In this document: positions 26,103 through 34,159 of the stretch, in pieces
How positions within the stretch are numbered: position 1 is the stretch's first letter
Layout: every line of letters starts with the position of its first letter
NCBI GenBank assembly: GCA_016708765.1
Contig: JADJFD010000002.1
Location: 558,001-622,000, forward strand
Source of the DNA: Chitinophagaceae bacterium
GTDB taxonomy: Bacteria > Bacteroidota > Bacteroidia > Chitinophagales > Chitinophagaceae
Direction of reading: 5' to 3'
Length of the DNA stretch: 64,000 bases
Made by a program: the position numbers and the translations under genes
The notes under the pieces: generated by a model
The model's input: the letters and a program-made list of their open reading frames with translations, nothing else
What the model was told of the DNA's origin: nothing
Databases searched by the model: none

Positions 26103-26954
26103 ATGACAAAAAGATTTTTATTGGCAATCTCTGCAATCATAATAATTGGTTCAGCCTATTCACAGTATCCACCTGTATTTAAAAATAGTATTTATGGGCA
26201 CAACCAAAAAGTTGGACATTATGCCAATGTGCGGGGTTTTAAAATGTATTATGAAATCTATGGGAAAGGTGAACCTCTAATATTAATTCACGGAAATGGG
26301 GGTTCTATAAATAATTTCTCTGGTCAAATAGCCTATTTCGCAAAAAACTACCAGGTGATTGTAGTTGACAGTAGGGCTCACGGAAAATCAGTAGATACGG
26401 GTGATTCTCTAAGTTATGAAATGATGGCTGAAGATTTTAGTGCATTATTGGATGCACTTCATATCAGATCATGTAATGTGATCGGCTGGAGCGATGGAGG
26501 AAACAATGGATTACTTTTAGCCATTCATCATCCTGAGAAGGTAAAAAAATTAGTTGTAACAGGAGCCAATATCTGGATAGACTCAAGAGCCTTCCCCGCT
26601 GATTTGCTTGAAATCCCTGATCTGCTTCTTGATTCATTATCCAAATTGCCCCAAACCGCCGAAGTTAAAAATGCGATAAAAGTTTGGAAATTAGTTTACC
26701 AAGAACCAAATATTTCATTACCACAATTGAATTCAATAAAATGTGAAACACTTGTAATAGGTGGCGACCATGACTTAATTCTCCCCACACACACCATGCT
26801 GATAGCAGACAATATTCCAAAATCTAATTTATGGATATTGCCAAATTCAGGGCATTCAACCTTAATCAATTATAAAAATCAATTCAATAATACTGTAGAA
26901 AGTTTTCTTAAAACCCCTTATAGAATAATCAAAGGAATGAATCGAATAAATTGA
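26103..26954 (+). CDS. Exported alpha/beta hydrolase
   Basis: 283 residues with a signal peptide (about 1-21, ending SAYSQ). The catalytic triad of the alpha/beta hydrolase fold can be read. The nucleophile elbow is GWSDG, the acid is in GGDHDLILP and the histidine is in NSGHSTLI. The oxyanion-hole segment is LIHGNGG. Substrate is unknown; family members of this type include esterases and C-C hydrolases. The gene is isolated, with 297 bases of non-coding DNA upstream and 330 downstream, and short inverted repeats near both ends. This resembles a mobile gene cassette, although no integrase is present. Confidence 0.88.
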   Translation: MTKRFLLAISAIIIIGSAYSQYPPVFKNSIYGHNQKVGHYANVRGFKMYYEIYGKGEPLILIHGNGGSINNFSGQIAYFAKNYQVIVVDSRAHGKSVDTGDSLSYEMMAEDFSALLDALHIRSCNVIGWSDGGNNGLLLAIHHPEKVKKLVVTGANIWIDSRAFPADLLEIPDLLLDSLSKLPQTAEVKNAIKVWKLVYQEPNISLPQLNSIKCETLVIGGDHDLILPTHTMLIADNIPKSNLWILPNSGHSTLINYKNQFNNTVESFLKTPYRIIKGMNRIN

Positions 26955-27003
26955 CAAAGAGTCATCCTTTTTTTATATAGACATTACATCGGACAAAAAA
27001 AGC

Positions 27004-27013
27004 GGCACACAAC
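27004..27013 (-). repeat. Right inverted repeat GGCACACAAC beside hydrolase gene
   Basis: Inverted partner of 25935-25944 with one mismatch. It is followed by ATTCCGTTAGGTGGCG, in which GTTAGGT resembles an integron core site (GTTRRRY). The rest of 26955-27284 is AT-rich and holds no gene that I can support. Confidence 0.4.
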
Positions 27014-27284
27014 ATTCCGTTAGGTGGCGATTTTATTAAACAATACTTCAACAGAAAATAAACCTGAATACAATAAGCTATCAAAACTTCTTTTATTTAG
27101 CGACTAGTTTGAAGGGATTTTAAATTTCACCTCAAATTCTAATTTTTTTATAAAGTAATACTAGAAAAAGAAGCTTTTGTTTTTTAGCTGTAATTGCAAC
27201 AAATAACCAGGAAGAACTGTTAATAGATATTATATAGAATTTATTTTTGAAAATTACTAAAGATATACTAGAATAAATAACCTG

Positions 27285-27554
27285 ATGGAAGTAAAAGATA
27301 TTGATAGAATAATTGAAATGGCTTGGGAAGACAGAACTCCTTTTGAAGCCATAAAAATACAATTCGGTTTCTCAGAAGCTGATGTAATTACACTAATGCG
27401 AAGAGAATTAAAACGCAGCAGTTTTAATTTATGGAGGAAGAGAGTAAACTCCGGCATTAGCCAAAAGCATTTAAAAAATAGAAATTCTGCAATAGCCCGG
27501 TTTAAATGTACAAGGCAAAAAACTATTTCGCTAAATAAAATAAGTAAACGATAG
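27285..27554 (+). CDS. DUF2805 / TIGR03643 family protein
   Basis: 89 residues. The N-terminal 60 residues match the DUF2805 pattern: IIEMAWEDRTPFEAIKIQFG, SEADVITLMRRELKRSSFNLWRKRV. This is a helix-turn-helix-like segment, so DNA binding is possible but undemonstrated. The C-terminus is basic (KNRNSAIARFKCTRQK). In many bacteria this family is found with a DUF2256 protein and a photolyase/cryptochrome. Here the DUF2256 gene follows 61 bases downstream, while no photolyase is in the window. Confidence 0.85.
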   Translation: MEVKDIDRIIEMAWEDRTPFEAIKIQFGFSEADVITLMRRELKRSSFNLWRKRVNSGISQKHLKNRNSAIARFKCTRQKTISLNKISKR

Positions 27555-27615
27555 TTGAGCCTCTCTATATTCTGTACAAATTTATTTTTCTACAATTCAG
27601 ATAGATTTTAATCGC

Positions 27616-27756
27616 ATGAAAACAGTAAAAAAACAACATTTACCCGTTAAGATTTGTGTTGTTTGTAAAAGACCATTTACCTGGCGAAAAAAATGGGAAA
27701 AAGTTTGGGCCGATGTAAAATATTGCAGCGATAAGTGCCGTATGAAAAAAGTATAA
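27616..27756 (+). CDS. DUF2256 small zinc-finger-like protein
   Basis: 46 residues: MKTVKKQHLPVKICVVCKRP, then FTWRKKWEKVW and YCSDKCR. The two CxxC-like pairs (CVVC and CSDKC) plus WRKKWEK are diagnostic of DUF2256 (COG4338). A zinc-ribbon-like fold is likely. It follows the DUF2805 gene on the same strand, as in many genomes where the pair accompanies a photolyase. Function unknown. Complete from ATG to TAA despite its size. Confidence 0.85.
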   Translation: MKTVKKQHLPVKICVVCKRPFTWRKKWEKVWADVKYCSDKCRMKKV

Positions 27757-27951
27757 AACTATAAGCAGAGCTGGAGTAATTTTCTATTCCCAGCAATGTC
27801 TCCCGAAGAGGACGTTGAGTATAATAAACTTCCCAGCTTCATTTCTTCCCACTTAATTCCATCCTATCTTATAAACCAAAATTCTTCGTGCCTCTGTGGG
27901 AAAAAGGACAATTTCCAAATAAATATTTAAATTACTCCTCAAAAGAACACT

Positions 27952-28722
27952 ATGATAAAAATGAATGCAGGTATCTGGATAGGCATCTTTGGTGGTGTCA
28001 TTGGTTTACTGGTTGGCATAAGTGCTGTAGTAACCACAGGCGGCAAAGAAGGTATCTATATTGGAGCTGGTATGCTTGTTCTTTTTGGAGGTATGTTCTA
28101 TTTATTCTATCGCCTTTTTTCAAACCAATGCTTAATACAAATCGCTTACAAAAAACAGGTATCTCTGCAAGAGCCACTATTCTAGAAGTAAATGATACTG
28201 GTGTCACCGTCAATAACAGTCCCCAGATAAAATTAAAACTGGAATTAAAGAACAGTTTTGGCCAAAAATATACAACACAGATCCGCACATTGGTTTCCCG
28301 TCTCAATCCCAGGTGCCTTTCGTCCCGGTATGGAAATACCCGTAAAGGTTGATCCTAAAAATGAAATGAATGTTGTGATTGATTACACCGGTCAATCTGT
28401 TGCACCAGTTAATCATCCTGATGAAACAGCCATACAAGCTCAACTAATGCGGGAGCAGGAAGAAGGGCAGGCCATCAGTGCATCAGGAAAATCAGCCAGA
28501 GCCATCATAAAAAAGCACACATGGCTTGGTGTAAATGTAAACGGAAACAATCCTTATGTGGAGCTGGAACTGGAAGTGCTGCCGGAGCATTCCGTTTCGT
28601 TTAGCGGCAAAACAAAAGGTGTAATTGCCGAAGCATCAATACCTAAGTACCAGCCCGGCCAAGAAATTTATGTTAAGTACGATTTGTACGATAATAGCAA
28701 AATTGTGATAGACCATTCCTGA
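27952..28722 (+). pseudogene. Membrane protein with two DUF3592-like repeats, broken by two frameshifts
   Basis: Three frame segments make one protein. Segment one is 27952 to about 28115: two membrane helices, IWIGIFGGVIGLLVGISAVV and IYIGAGMLVLFGGMFYLFY. Segment two is about 28115-28305 in another frame: ISARATILEVNDTGVTVNN onward. Segment three is about 28300-28722, back in the first frame: PGAFRPGMEIPVKVDPKNE onward. The soluble part has two homologous halves, each with a xARAxI strand, an xLELE strand and a final PGxxIxVKxDxxxxxxVxID segment. The first shift falls on a run of six T (one base lacking); the second near 28295-28315 gains one. Compensating shifts suggest either a sequence error or recent decay. 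Function unknown. Confidence 0.7.
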
Positions 28723-28845
28723 CAATCCATCTCCGCCAATTCCATTACATTTACTCTGGCTATCATTTATTTGTCATTTTGCCAGAGTGAGCTTTACAAA
28801 AAATTTTCAGTCATTTTATTAAGGATATGACTAAAAATTTTTGTG

Positions 28846-28853
28846 TACGTTTG
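28846..28853 (+). promoter_or_regulatory. Promoter -7 element (TACGTTTG)
   Basis: TACGTTTG matches TAnnTTTG and lies 17 bases before the aminotransferase ATG at 28871. It excludes the upstream in-frame TTG at 28841 as a start. Confidence 0.6.
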
Positions 28854-28870
28854 TCGCAAAACGAAGGGCT

Positions 28871-30127
28871 ATGAAATTGTCGCATTTAGCAGAAACATTA
28901 ATAGGTTCAGAAATAGTAAAACTTGGTGGAGAGATAAGAGAAAAAATCCGCCAGGGCGAACGTATTTATAATTTCACCGTTGGTGATTTTGACCCTGCTA
29001 TTTTTCCAATTCCAAAAGAACTGGAAGATGATATTGTAGAAGCTTACAGAAATCATTTTACCAATTATCCGGCAGCAGAAGGCAACCTTGATTTGAGAGA
29101 AGCGATTCATTCATTTATGAAAGATGAAGGTGGTCTTGATTATGGCATCAGTGAAATATTGGTAGCTTCCGGTGGTCGTCCGCTTATCTATGCAATGTAT
29201 CGGGCTATTTGCGATAAAGGCGATAAAATAATTTACGCCGTTCCTTCCTGGAATAATAACCACTACACCCATTTTGTAGAAGGCGAACATATTGTTATCG
29301 AAGCCACAGCTGAAAATAACTTTATGCCTTCAGCTGATGATATGCGTCCGTTTATACAAGAAGCAACATTTATTTCTCTATGCTCACCGCAAAACCCAAC
29401 CGGAACTACATTTAAAAAAGAAACATTAGAAGCTATTTGTGATTTAGTAATAGAAGAGAATACAAGAAGAGGTGAAGGCCAAAAGAAATTATATGTGTTG
29501 TACGACCAGATGTACTGGCAATTAACTTACGGTGCTATTGAACATTACAATCCTGTTACATTGCGTCCGGCAATGAGAGATTATACAATCTTTATTGATG
29601 CTATCAGCAAATGTTTTGCAGCCACCGGTGTAAGAGTTGGTTGGGCCATGGGACCTGCAACTGTTATTGCTAAAATGCGGATGATACTAACTCATGTGGG
29701 TGCATGGGCACCAATGGCAGAACAAAAAGCTGTAGCAAAATTTTTTGGTAAAAGAGAAGCGATAAAAAATTTCAATGCCAATTTCAAAAAAGAATTGGAG
29801 ATAAGACTTCGTGGAATTTATGATGGCTTTACACAATTAAAAAATGAAGGCTTATCGGTTGATGCGATTGCTCCCGAAGCAGCACTGTATCTTACCATCA
29901 AAATTGATTTAGTTGGAAAGAAAACTGCAGAAGGCAAAACTTTAGCCGATCAAGCTGAAGTAACTTCTTACTTACTAGGCAATGGCGGATTAGCCATTGT
30001 TCCTTTCTATGCATTCGGCGCAGCTAAAACATCGACCTGGTACAGGTTAAGTGTTGGCACTTGTAAAAAAGAAGAGATTGGGGAAATGATTGGTAAGTTG
30101 AGGGAAGCTTTGCTTAAATTGTCGTAA
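28871..30127 (+). CDS. Class I/II pyridoxal-phosphate aminotransferase
   Basis: 418 residues from the ATG at 28871. Fold-type I aminotransferase motifs are seen. ASGGRPLIYAMYRA is the cofactor phosphate region and SPQNPTGT carries the substrate-binding Asn. YDQMYWQLTY contains the cofactor-ring Asp/Tyr. DAISKCFAATGVRVGWAMG carries the Schiff-base lysine and the phosphate-binding Arg. The closest functional class by motif is aspartate/aromatic aminotransferase of the AspC-like subgroup, but the amino donor cannot be decided from sequence. A promoter element precedes the gene. It is not in an operon with biosynthetic genes. Confidence 0.88.
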   Translation: MKLSHLAETLIGSEIVKLGGEIREKIRQGERIYNFTVGDFDPAIFPIPKELEDDIVEAYRNHFTNYPAAEGNLDLREAIHSFMKDEGGLDYGISEILVASGGRPLIYAMYRAICDKGDKIIYAVPSWNNNHYTHFVEGEHIVIEATAENNFMPSADDMRPFIQEATFISLCSPQNPTGTTFKKETLEAICDLVIEENTRRGEGQKKLYVLYDQMYWQLTYGAIEHYNPVTLRPAMRDYTIFIDAISKCFAATGVRVGWAMGPATVIAKMRMILTHVGAWAPMAEQKAVAKFFGKREAIKNFNANFKKELEIRLRGIYDGFTQLKNEGLSVDAIAPEAALYLTIKIDLVGKKTAEGKTLADQAEVTSYLLGNGGLAIVPFYAFGAAKTSTWYRLSVGTCKKEEIGEMIGKLREALLKLS

Positions 30128-30160
30128 AAGAAAAAGGAAAAATAAATCCTATCCTTTTAT

Positions 30161-30403
30161 TCAATTCTTATTTATTAAAAATCTGAACGGACGTAATCGA
30201 AAATATTTCGATTCCCGCAGAATAATAGTAGACTTATTGGTAATGGCATTCCTATTTACCAGTTCAAATGCATTACAAAAAATTTCAGGAGATTCAATTG
30301 TTTGCAAGGCCGCTTCTGCACACACAAACTCTTGTTTAGTGGCCTCCTCATTCAGCCATCCGGTATTAAAAAGAATCAATAGACTCTTATTATAAGAATT
30401 CAT
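30161..30403 (-). CDS. Hypothetical small protein
   Basis: 80 residues without a recognisable domain. It contains two cysteines (FVCAEA, EIFCNAF) and a basic C-terminus (ESKYFRLRPFRFLINKN). An AGGGG run three bases before the ATG could act as a Shine-Dalgarno site. The 3' end converges with the aminotransferase gene after 33 bases. Coding status is plausible but not proved. Confidence 0.45.
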   Translation of the reverse strand: MNSYNKSLLILFNTGWLNEEATKQEFVCAEAALQTIESPEIFCNAFELVNRNAITNKSTIILRESKYFRLRPFRFLINKN

Positions 30404-30428
30404 ACCCCTATTAAATTAATTACGCATA

Positions 30429-30554
30429 TTATCTTACACTGGGACAACCACAATTTTTTCCACCTTTGCCTGCACCAGAATAATAATTTTTATTGCAAGC
30501 AGCTAGAAATGTAATTAATAACAGCGCAATTGCTATTTTGTTTAATGTCTTCAT
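30429..30554 (-). CDS. Very small lipoprotein with C-terminal CGCP motif
   Basis: 41 residues. A lipoprotein signal peptide, MKTLNKIAIALLLITFLAAC, has a canonical LAAC lipobox. It is followed by a mature peptide of only 22 residues rich in Tyr, Gly and Lys and ending in NCGCPSVR. Similar tiny lipoproteins ending in CGCP occur in Bacteroidota as far as I recall. The full lipobox and compact frame from ATG to TAA support it as a real gene. It lies 25 bases upstream (on the minus strand) of the hypothetical gene at 30161-30403. Function unknown. Confidence 0.65.
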   Translation of the reverse strand: MKTLNKIAIALLLITFLAACNKNYYSGAGKGGKNCGCPSVR

Positions 30555-30630
30555 AATTTGGAAGTTCTAAATTAAAACTATTTTACACATAAATTAGTAT
30601 GCCGACTGGCCAAATAAGGTAAAAAATAAC

Positions 30631-31749
30631 ATGAATCAACCTATAAAAGAGAAATTACCTGGGAAACCTCGCATTTTAGTAGCTCCGCTGGACTGGGGGC
30701 TTGGTCATACCACCAGATGTATTCCAATTATCCGGGAGTTAGTGGAGCAAGGTTGTATCGTTACATTAGCCGGTAATGGTAAACAGGCTGAGTTATTATT
30801 ACAAGAATTTCCAGATCTGGCCATGCTGCCTTTGCAAGGTTATGATATTAAATACGCTAAGTCCTCCTTTGGATTAATAAAGAATATCATATTTCAAACG
30901 CCAAAATTACTACGGTCAATAAGAAACGAACATTTGTGGCTTCAACAGATTGTTGAAGAATATGGGTTTGATGCTGTAATCAGCGACAACAGATATGGAT
31001 TATATCACAAAAAAATTCCCTCCATTTTTATTACACACCAGCTAACAATTAAAAGTCCGTTTGGAAAATGGACAGAAAAAATGCTGCAAAGAAGAAATTA
31101 CAAATACATCAACAGGTTTACAGAATGTTGGGTTCCTGATTATGAAAGTGAAAATAACCTTGCAGGTGATTTATCGCATCCAACATTAAAACCAACAACA
31201 CCATTAAAATATATTGGTGCTTTAACTAGAATAAAGGATAAAGCAGTTGTTAAGAAAGAAAAACATCTTGCAGTAATTCTTTCTGGACCAGAACCGCAAA
31301 GAAGTATACTGGAAGAAAAACTAATAAATGAGATCAGCCATTATAACGGCACAGCTACATTTATCAGAGGCTTACCGGGAAACAAATCAATCATACCTTC
31401 TACCAATATGATTCAGTTTTACAATCATCTTCCCTCCGATGAACTGAATAATGCCATGCAAGAAGCTGAGTATATTATTTGCCGTAGCGGTTATAGTTCT
31501 GTGATGGATATTGCAGCATTGCAAAAGAAAAGTATTATGATACCCACACCGGGGCAAACAGAACAGGAATATTTGGCAGATATGTTAATGAAGAAGCGAT
31601 TTGCTGTTTGCTACAAACAAAATGATTTTTCGCTGGAGAATGCATTACAAACTGCAAAAGAATTTAATTATTCGTTCCCTGTAATACAGCCTGACGATTT
31701 GTTAAAAAACAGAATTACAAACTTCCTGAAGTCCATTACGAAAGATTAA
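30631..31749 (+). CDS. Glycosyltransferase of the MurG-like / GT28 type
   Basis: 372 residues with the GT-B two-domain layout. The N-terminal segment RILVAPLDWGLGHTTRCIPIIREL is the glycine-rich, GHxxR-bearing start typical of MurG/UGT-like enzymes. The C-terminal domain has the donor-binding signature ICRSGYSSVMDIAALQKKSIMIPTPGQTEQEYLA. The enzyme would transfer a nucleotide-linked sugar to an acceptor. It is not MurG itself, since a division-wall cluster is absent and the motif details differ. No signal peptide. It is encoded alone. Confidence 0.82.
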   Translation: MNQPIKEKLPGKPRILVAPLDWGLGHTTRCIPIIRELVEQGCIVTLAGNGKQAELLLQEFPDLAMLPLQGYDIKYAKSSFGLIKNIIFQTPKLLRSIRNEHLWLQQIVEEYGFDAVISDNRYGLYHKKIPSIFITHQLTIKSPFGKWTEKMLQRRNYKYINRFTECWVPDYESENNLAGDLSHPTLKPTTPLKYIGALTRIKDKAVVKKEKHLAVILSGPEPQRSILEEKLINEISHYNGTATFIRGLPGNKSIIPSTNMIQFYNHLPSDELNNAMQEAEYIICRSGYSSVMDIAALQKKSIMIPTPGQTEQEYLADMLMKKRFAVCYKQNDFSLENALQTAKEFNYSFPVIQPDDLLKNRITNFLKSITKD

Positions 31750-31815
31750 ATATTATTGTATTGCTTTCGGGTAATCAAAAAACAAAAATTCTTTTTTTGC
31801 TTCTTTAAAATCTTT

Positions 31816-32247
31816 TCATTTAGTACAATCTACTTTTACGGCAAATACACCACAGGTGGGAATATTATCAATCCTCGTATTAGTAAGCATATTGGCAAAA
31901 TCGGTAATACCAAAGTTGTGTGAGAACAAGGCAATACATTCATGCTTATCATTAGCCTTTTCTATTGTAGCATAAAAAGCAGCTGGTTCGGCGAGATACA
32001 ATTTTTCTTTAAACTCTATTTTATCTTTTTTATAATCAAATACCTCTGCAAAATATTTAGCTGTTCTTGCTGCCCGTTTAGCAGGGCTTGCAATTATCTG
32101 ATCTATCTTGATTTTTTTATCCAGCAAACGTTTTGCCATTACGGGAGCATCTCTTTTCCCTCTTTCGTTTAATGGTCTGTCAAAATCGCTGAGCGAAGGA
32201 TTGCCCCAGTCACTTTTTGCATGACGAACAAGAATTAGTGTTTTCAT
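31816..32247 (-). CDS. SixA-like histidine phosphatase
   Basis: 143 residues from the ATG at 32247; upstream in-frame codons overlap the end of purF and lack family similarity. The catalytic RHG-type motif of the phosphoglycerate-mutase-like superfamily is seen as LILVRHAKSDW at the very N-terminus. LNERGKRDAPVMAKRL and the second histidine in FSHNFGITDF complete the family pattern. SixA of E. coli dephosphorylates a histidine phosphotransfer protein; whether this protein has such a substrate is open. It lies 33 bases after purF, on the same strand. Confidence 0.85.
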   Translation of the reverse strand: MKTLILVRHAKSDWGNPSLSDFDRPLNERGKRDAPVMAKRLLDKKIKIDQIIASPAKRAARTAKYFAEVFDYKKDKIEFKEKLYLAEPAAFYATIEKANDKHECIALFSHNFGITDFANMLTNTRIDNIPTCGVFAVKVDCTK

Positions 32248-32279
32248 TGAGAATAATTTAGAATAATAATGTAATTCAA

Positions 32280-34128
32280 TCAATATCCTCTCACATTCTT
32301 TCCTTCCATATAATTGATGAAAGCCATGTTTACAACCTTATTGCCACCGAGTGTAGGATAGTCGCCGGTAAAATACCAATCGCCTTTATTATTTGGACAA
32401 GATTTATGCAAGTCTTCTATGCTCTGAAAAATTACATCTACTGGAATGTCCAGTTCCGGCGGTGTTATCAATTGAGCAATCTTTGCAGATATTTCTTCCG
32501 TAGTAAATTGTTTATACAACTGCTTTACTACATTTTCTGTTTGCAATTTATTATTCTGTTGCAGTTCTTTACACTTTTCCAACAATTCCTGCATATAGCT
32601 ATCTTTCCCTTTTTCTTTCAAAAGCTCAACGACTGCATTAAAGGCAATAAAATCACCCATTTTACTCATATCTATTCCATAGCAATCAGGATAAGCGGAT
32701 CTGTGGCGATGAAGAAACTACAATGATGCGTTTCGGTTTTAACCGTCCTAACATGCGAATGATACTTTCCTTTAACGTTGTTCCTCTTACAATGGAATCA
32801 TCAATCACTACCAACGTATCTTCTCCCGGCCGAACTGTTCCGTATGTAATATCATACACATGTTGAACCATTTCATTACGGCCGGCATCTTCCGTAATAA
32901 AAGTCCGCATCTTCACATCCTTGATGGTAATCTTTTCCTGCCGGATGCGACGGTTTATCATTTCACTTAATTTTTCTTCATCATACTCTTTTCCCCAGCT
33001 AAGTATCCTTTCAGTTTTTATTTTGTTCAGGTATTTTTCCATTCCCTTCACCATGCCGTAGAATGCTACTTCGGCTGTATTGGGAATAAATGAAAAAATC
33101 GTATTCTTTAAATCATAATCAATTGCATTCAGCACTCTTTCACTTAAATTATAGCCTAATGCTTTTCTTTCTTTATAAATTTTTTCATCACTGCCTCTTG
33201 AAAAATATATTCGTTCAAAACTGCAAGCCTTTCTTTCTTTGGGTTCCAGTATTTGAGCAATTTCAATTTCACCTGTCTCACTTACAATCAATGCCTGACC
33301 GGGCATCAATTCCTGTACTTCATTTTCGCCTACATTAAATGTGGTGCGGATAGCTGCTCTTTCGGATGCTGCCACTACTACTTCATCATTAATATAATAG
33401 TATGAAGGGCGGATGCCATGTGCATCTCTAAAAACAAAGCCAATACCGCTACCAGTTACACCGCCTACATGAAAACCTCCATCAAATAAAGGCAATGCTT
33501 TTTTCAACACATTTTTAATATCCAGCTTACCTGGAGTGCCTTCGTCTTCTTTACACAAAAAAGTATGCATCAATTCTATCATGGCAGCCAGATCGCTGAA
33601 TCGTACCGTATCATGCGGCTCTTTGCCAATGAGGGTAAATAATTCGTCTGAATTAACGATATTAAAATTTCCTGCTAAGGCCAAATTTCTGGCAGGGATT
33701 GTATCCCGATTAATAAATGGATGACAATATTCCACCTTATTTTTTCCTTGCGTTCCATAGCGCAGATGACCCAATAACAACTCGCCTAAGTAATTCACAT
33801 GGCCTTTCATTAAACCCGCATGGTTTCGGATATTGGGATGATATTCTTCTAAATCATTAATTTCTTTTTTGATTTGCTGAAAAATATCAGAAATAGCTTG
33901 TGGCGCATTACTCCTTATCCTATTCATAAAAGGATAGCCCGGTTCTACATTTAATTTAACAGCAGCCACACCAGCACCATCTTGCCCCCGATTATGTTGT
34001 TTTTCCATTAATAGGTAAAGCTTATTAAGCCCCCACAACACGGTGCCATATTTTTGTTGATAATATGAGAAGTTTTTTCTTAGCCGGATGAATGCCAGAC
34101 CGCATTCATGTTTAATTGGGTCGCTCAT
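32280..34128 (-). pseudogene. purF: Amidophosphoribosyltransferase, interrupted by a one-base frameshift
   Basis: The frame from 34128 encodes 480 residues. The processed N-terminal cysteine is in MSDPIKHECGLAF, followed by QHNRGQDGAGV and GHLRYGTQG of the glutaminase domain. The PRPP-binding VVIDDSIVRGTT of the transferase domain comes near the end. This frame stops at 32686, right after SSPQIRLS. In the next frame the protein continues as YPDCYGIDMSKMGDFIAF to 32280, ending GKNVRGY, exactly as in long Bacteroidota PurF. Removing one T near 32693 restores a protein of about 615 residues. PurF catalyses the first step of purine synthesis. A promoter element precedes the start. Confidence 0.9.
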
Positions 34129-34136
34129 GTAGAGGG

Positions 34137-34144
34137 CAAATGTA
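34137..34144 (-). promoter_or_regulatory. Promoter -7 element (TACATTTG) of purF
   Basis: TACATTTG on the minus strand matches TAnnTTTG and ends eight bases before the purF ATG, again implying a very short leader. Confidence 0.6.
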
Positions 34145-34159
34145 AGGCAAATGAGAATA

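Noticed and set aside
25900..27030. True integron with attC site
   Set aside because: Only one core-like heptamer is present, the pairing arms do not form a standard attC, and no integrase gene is visible.
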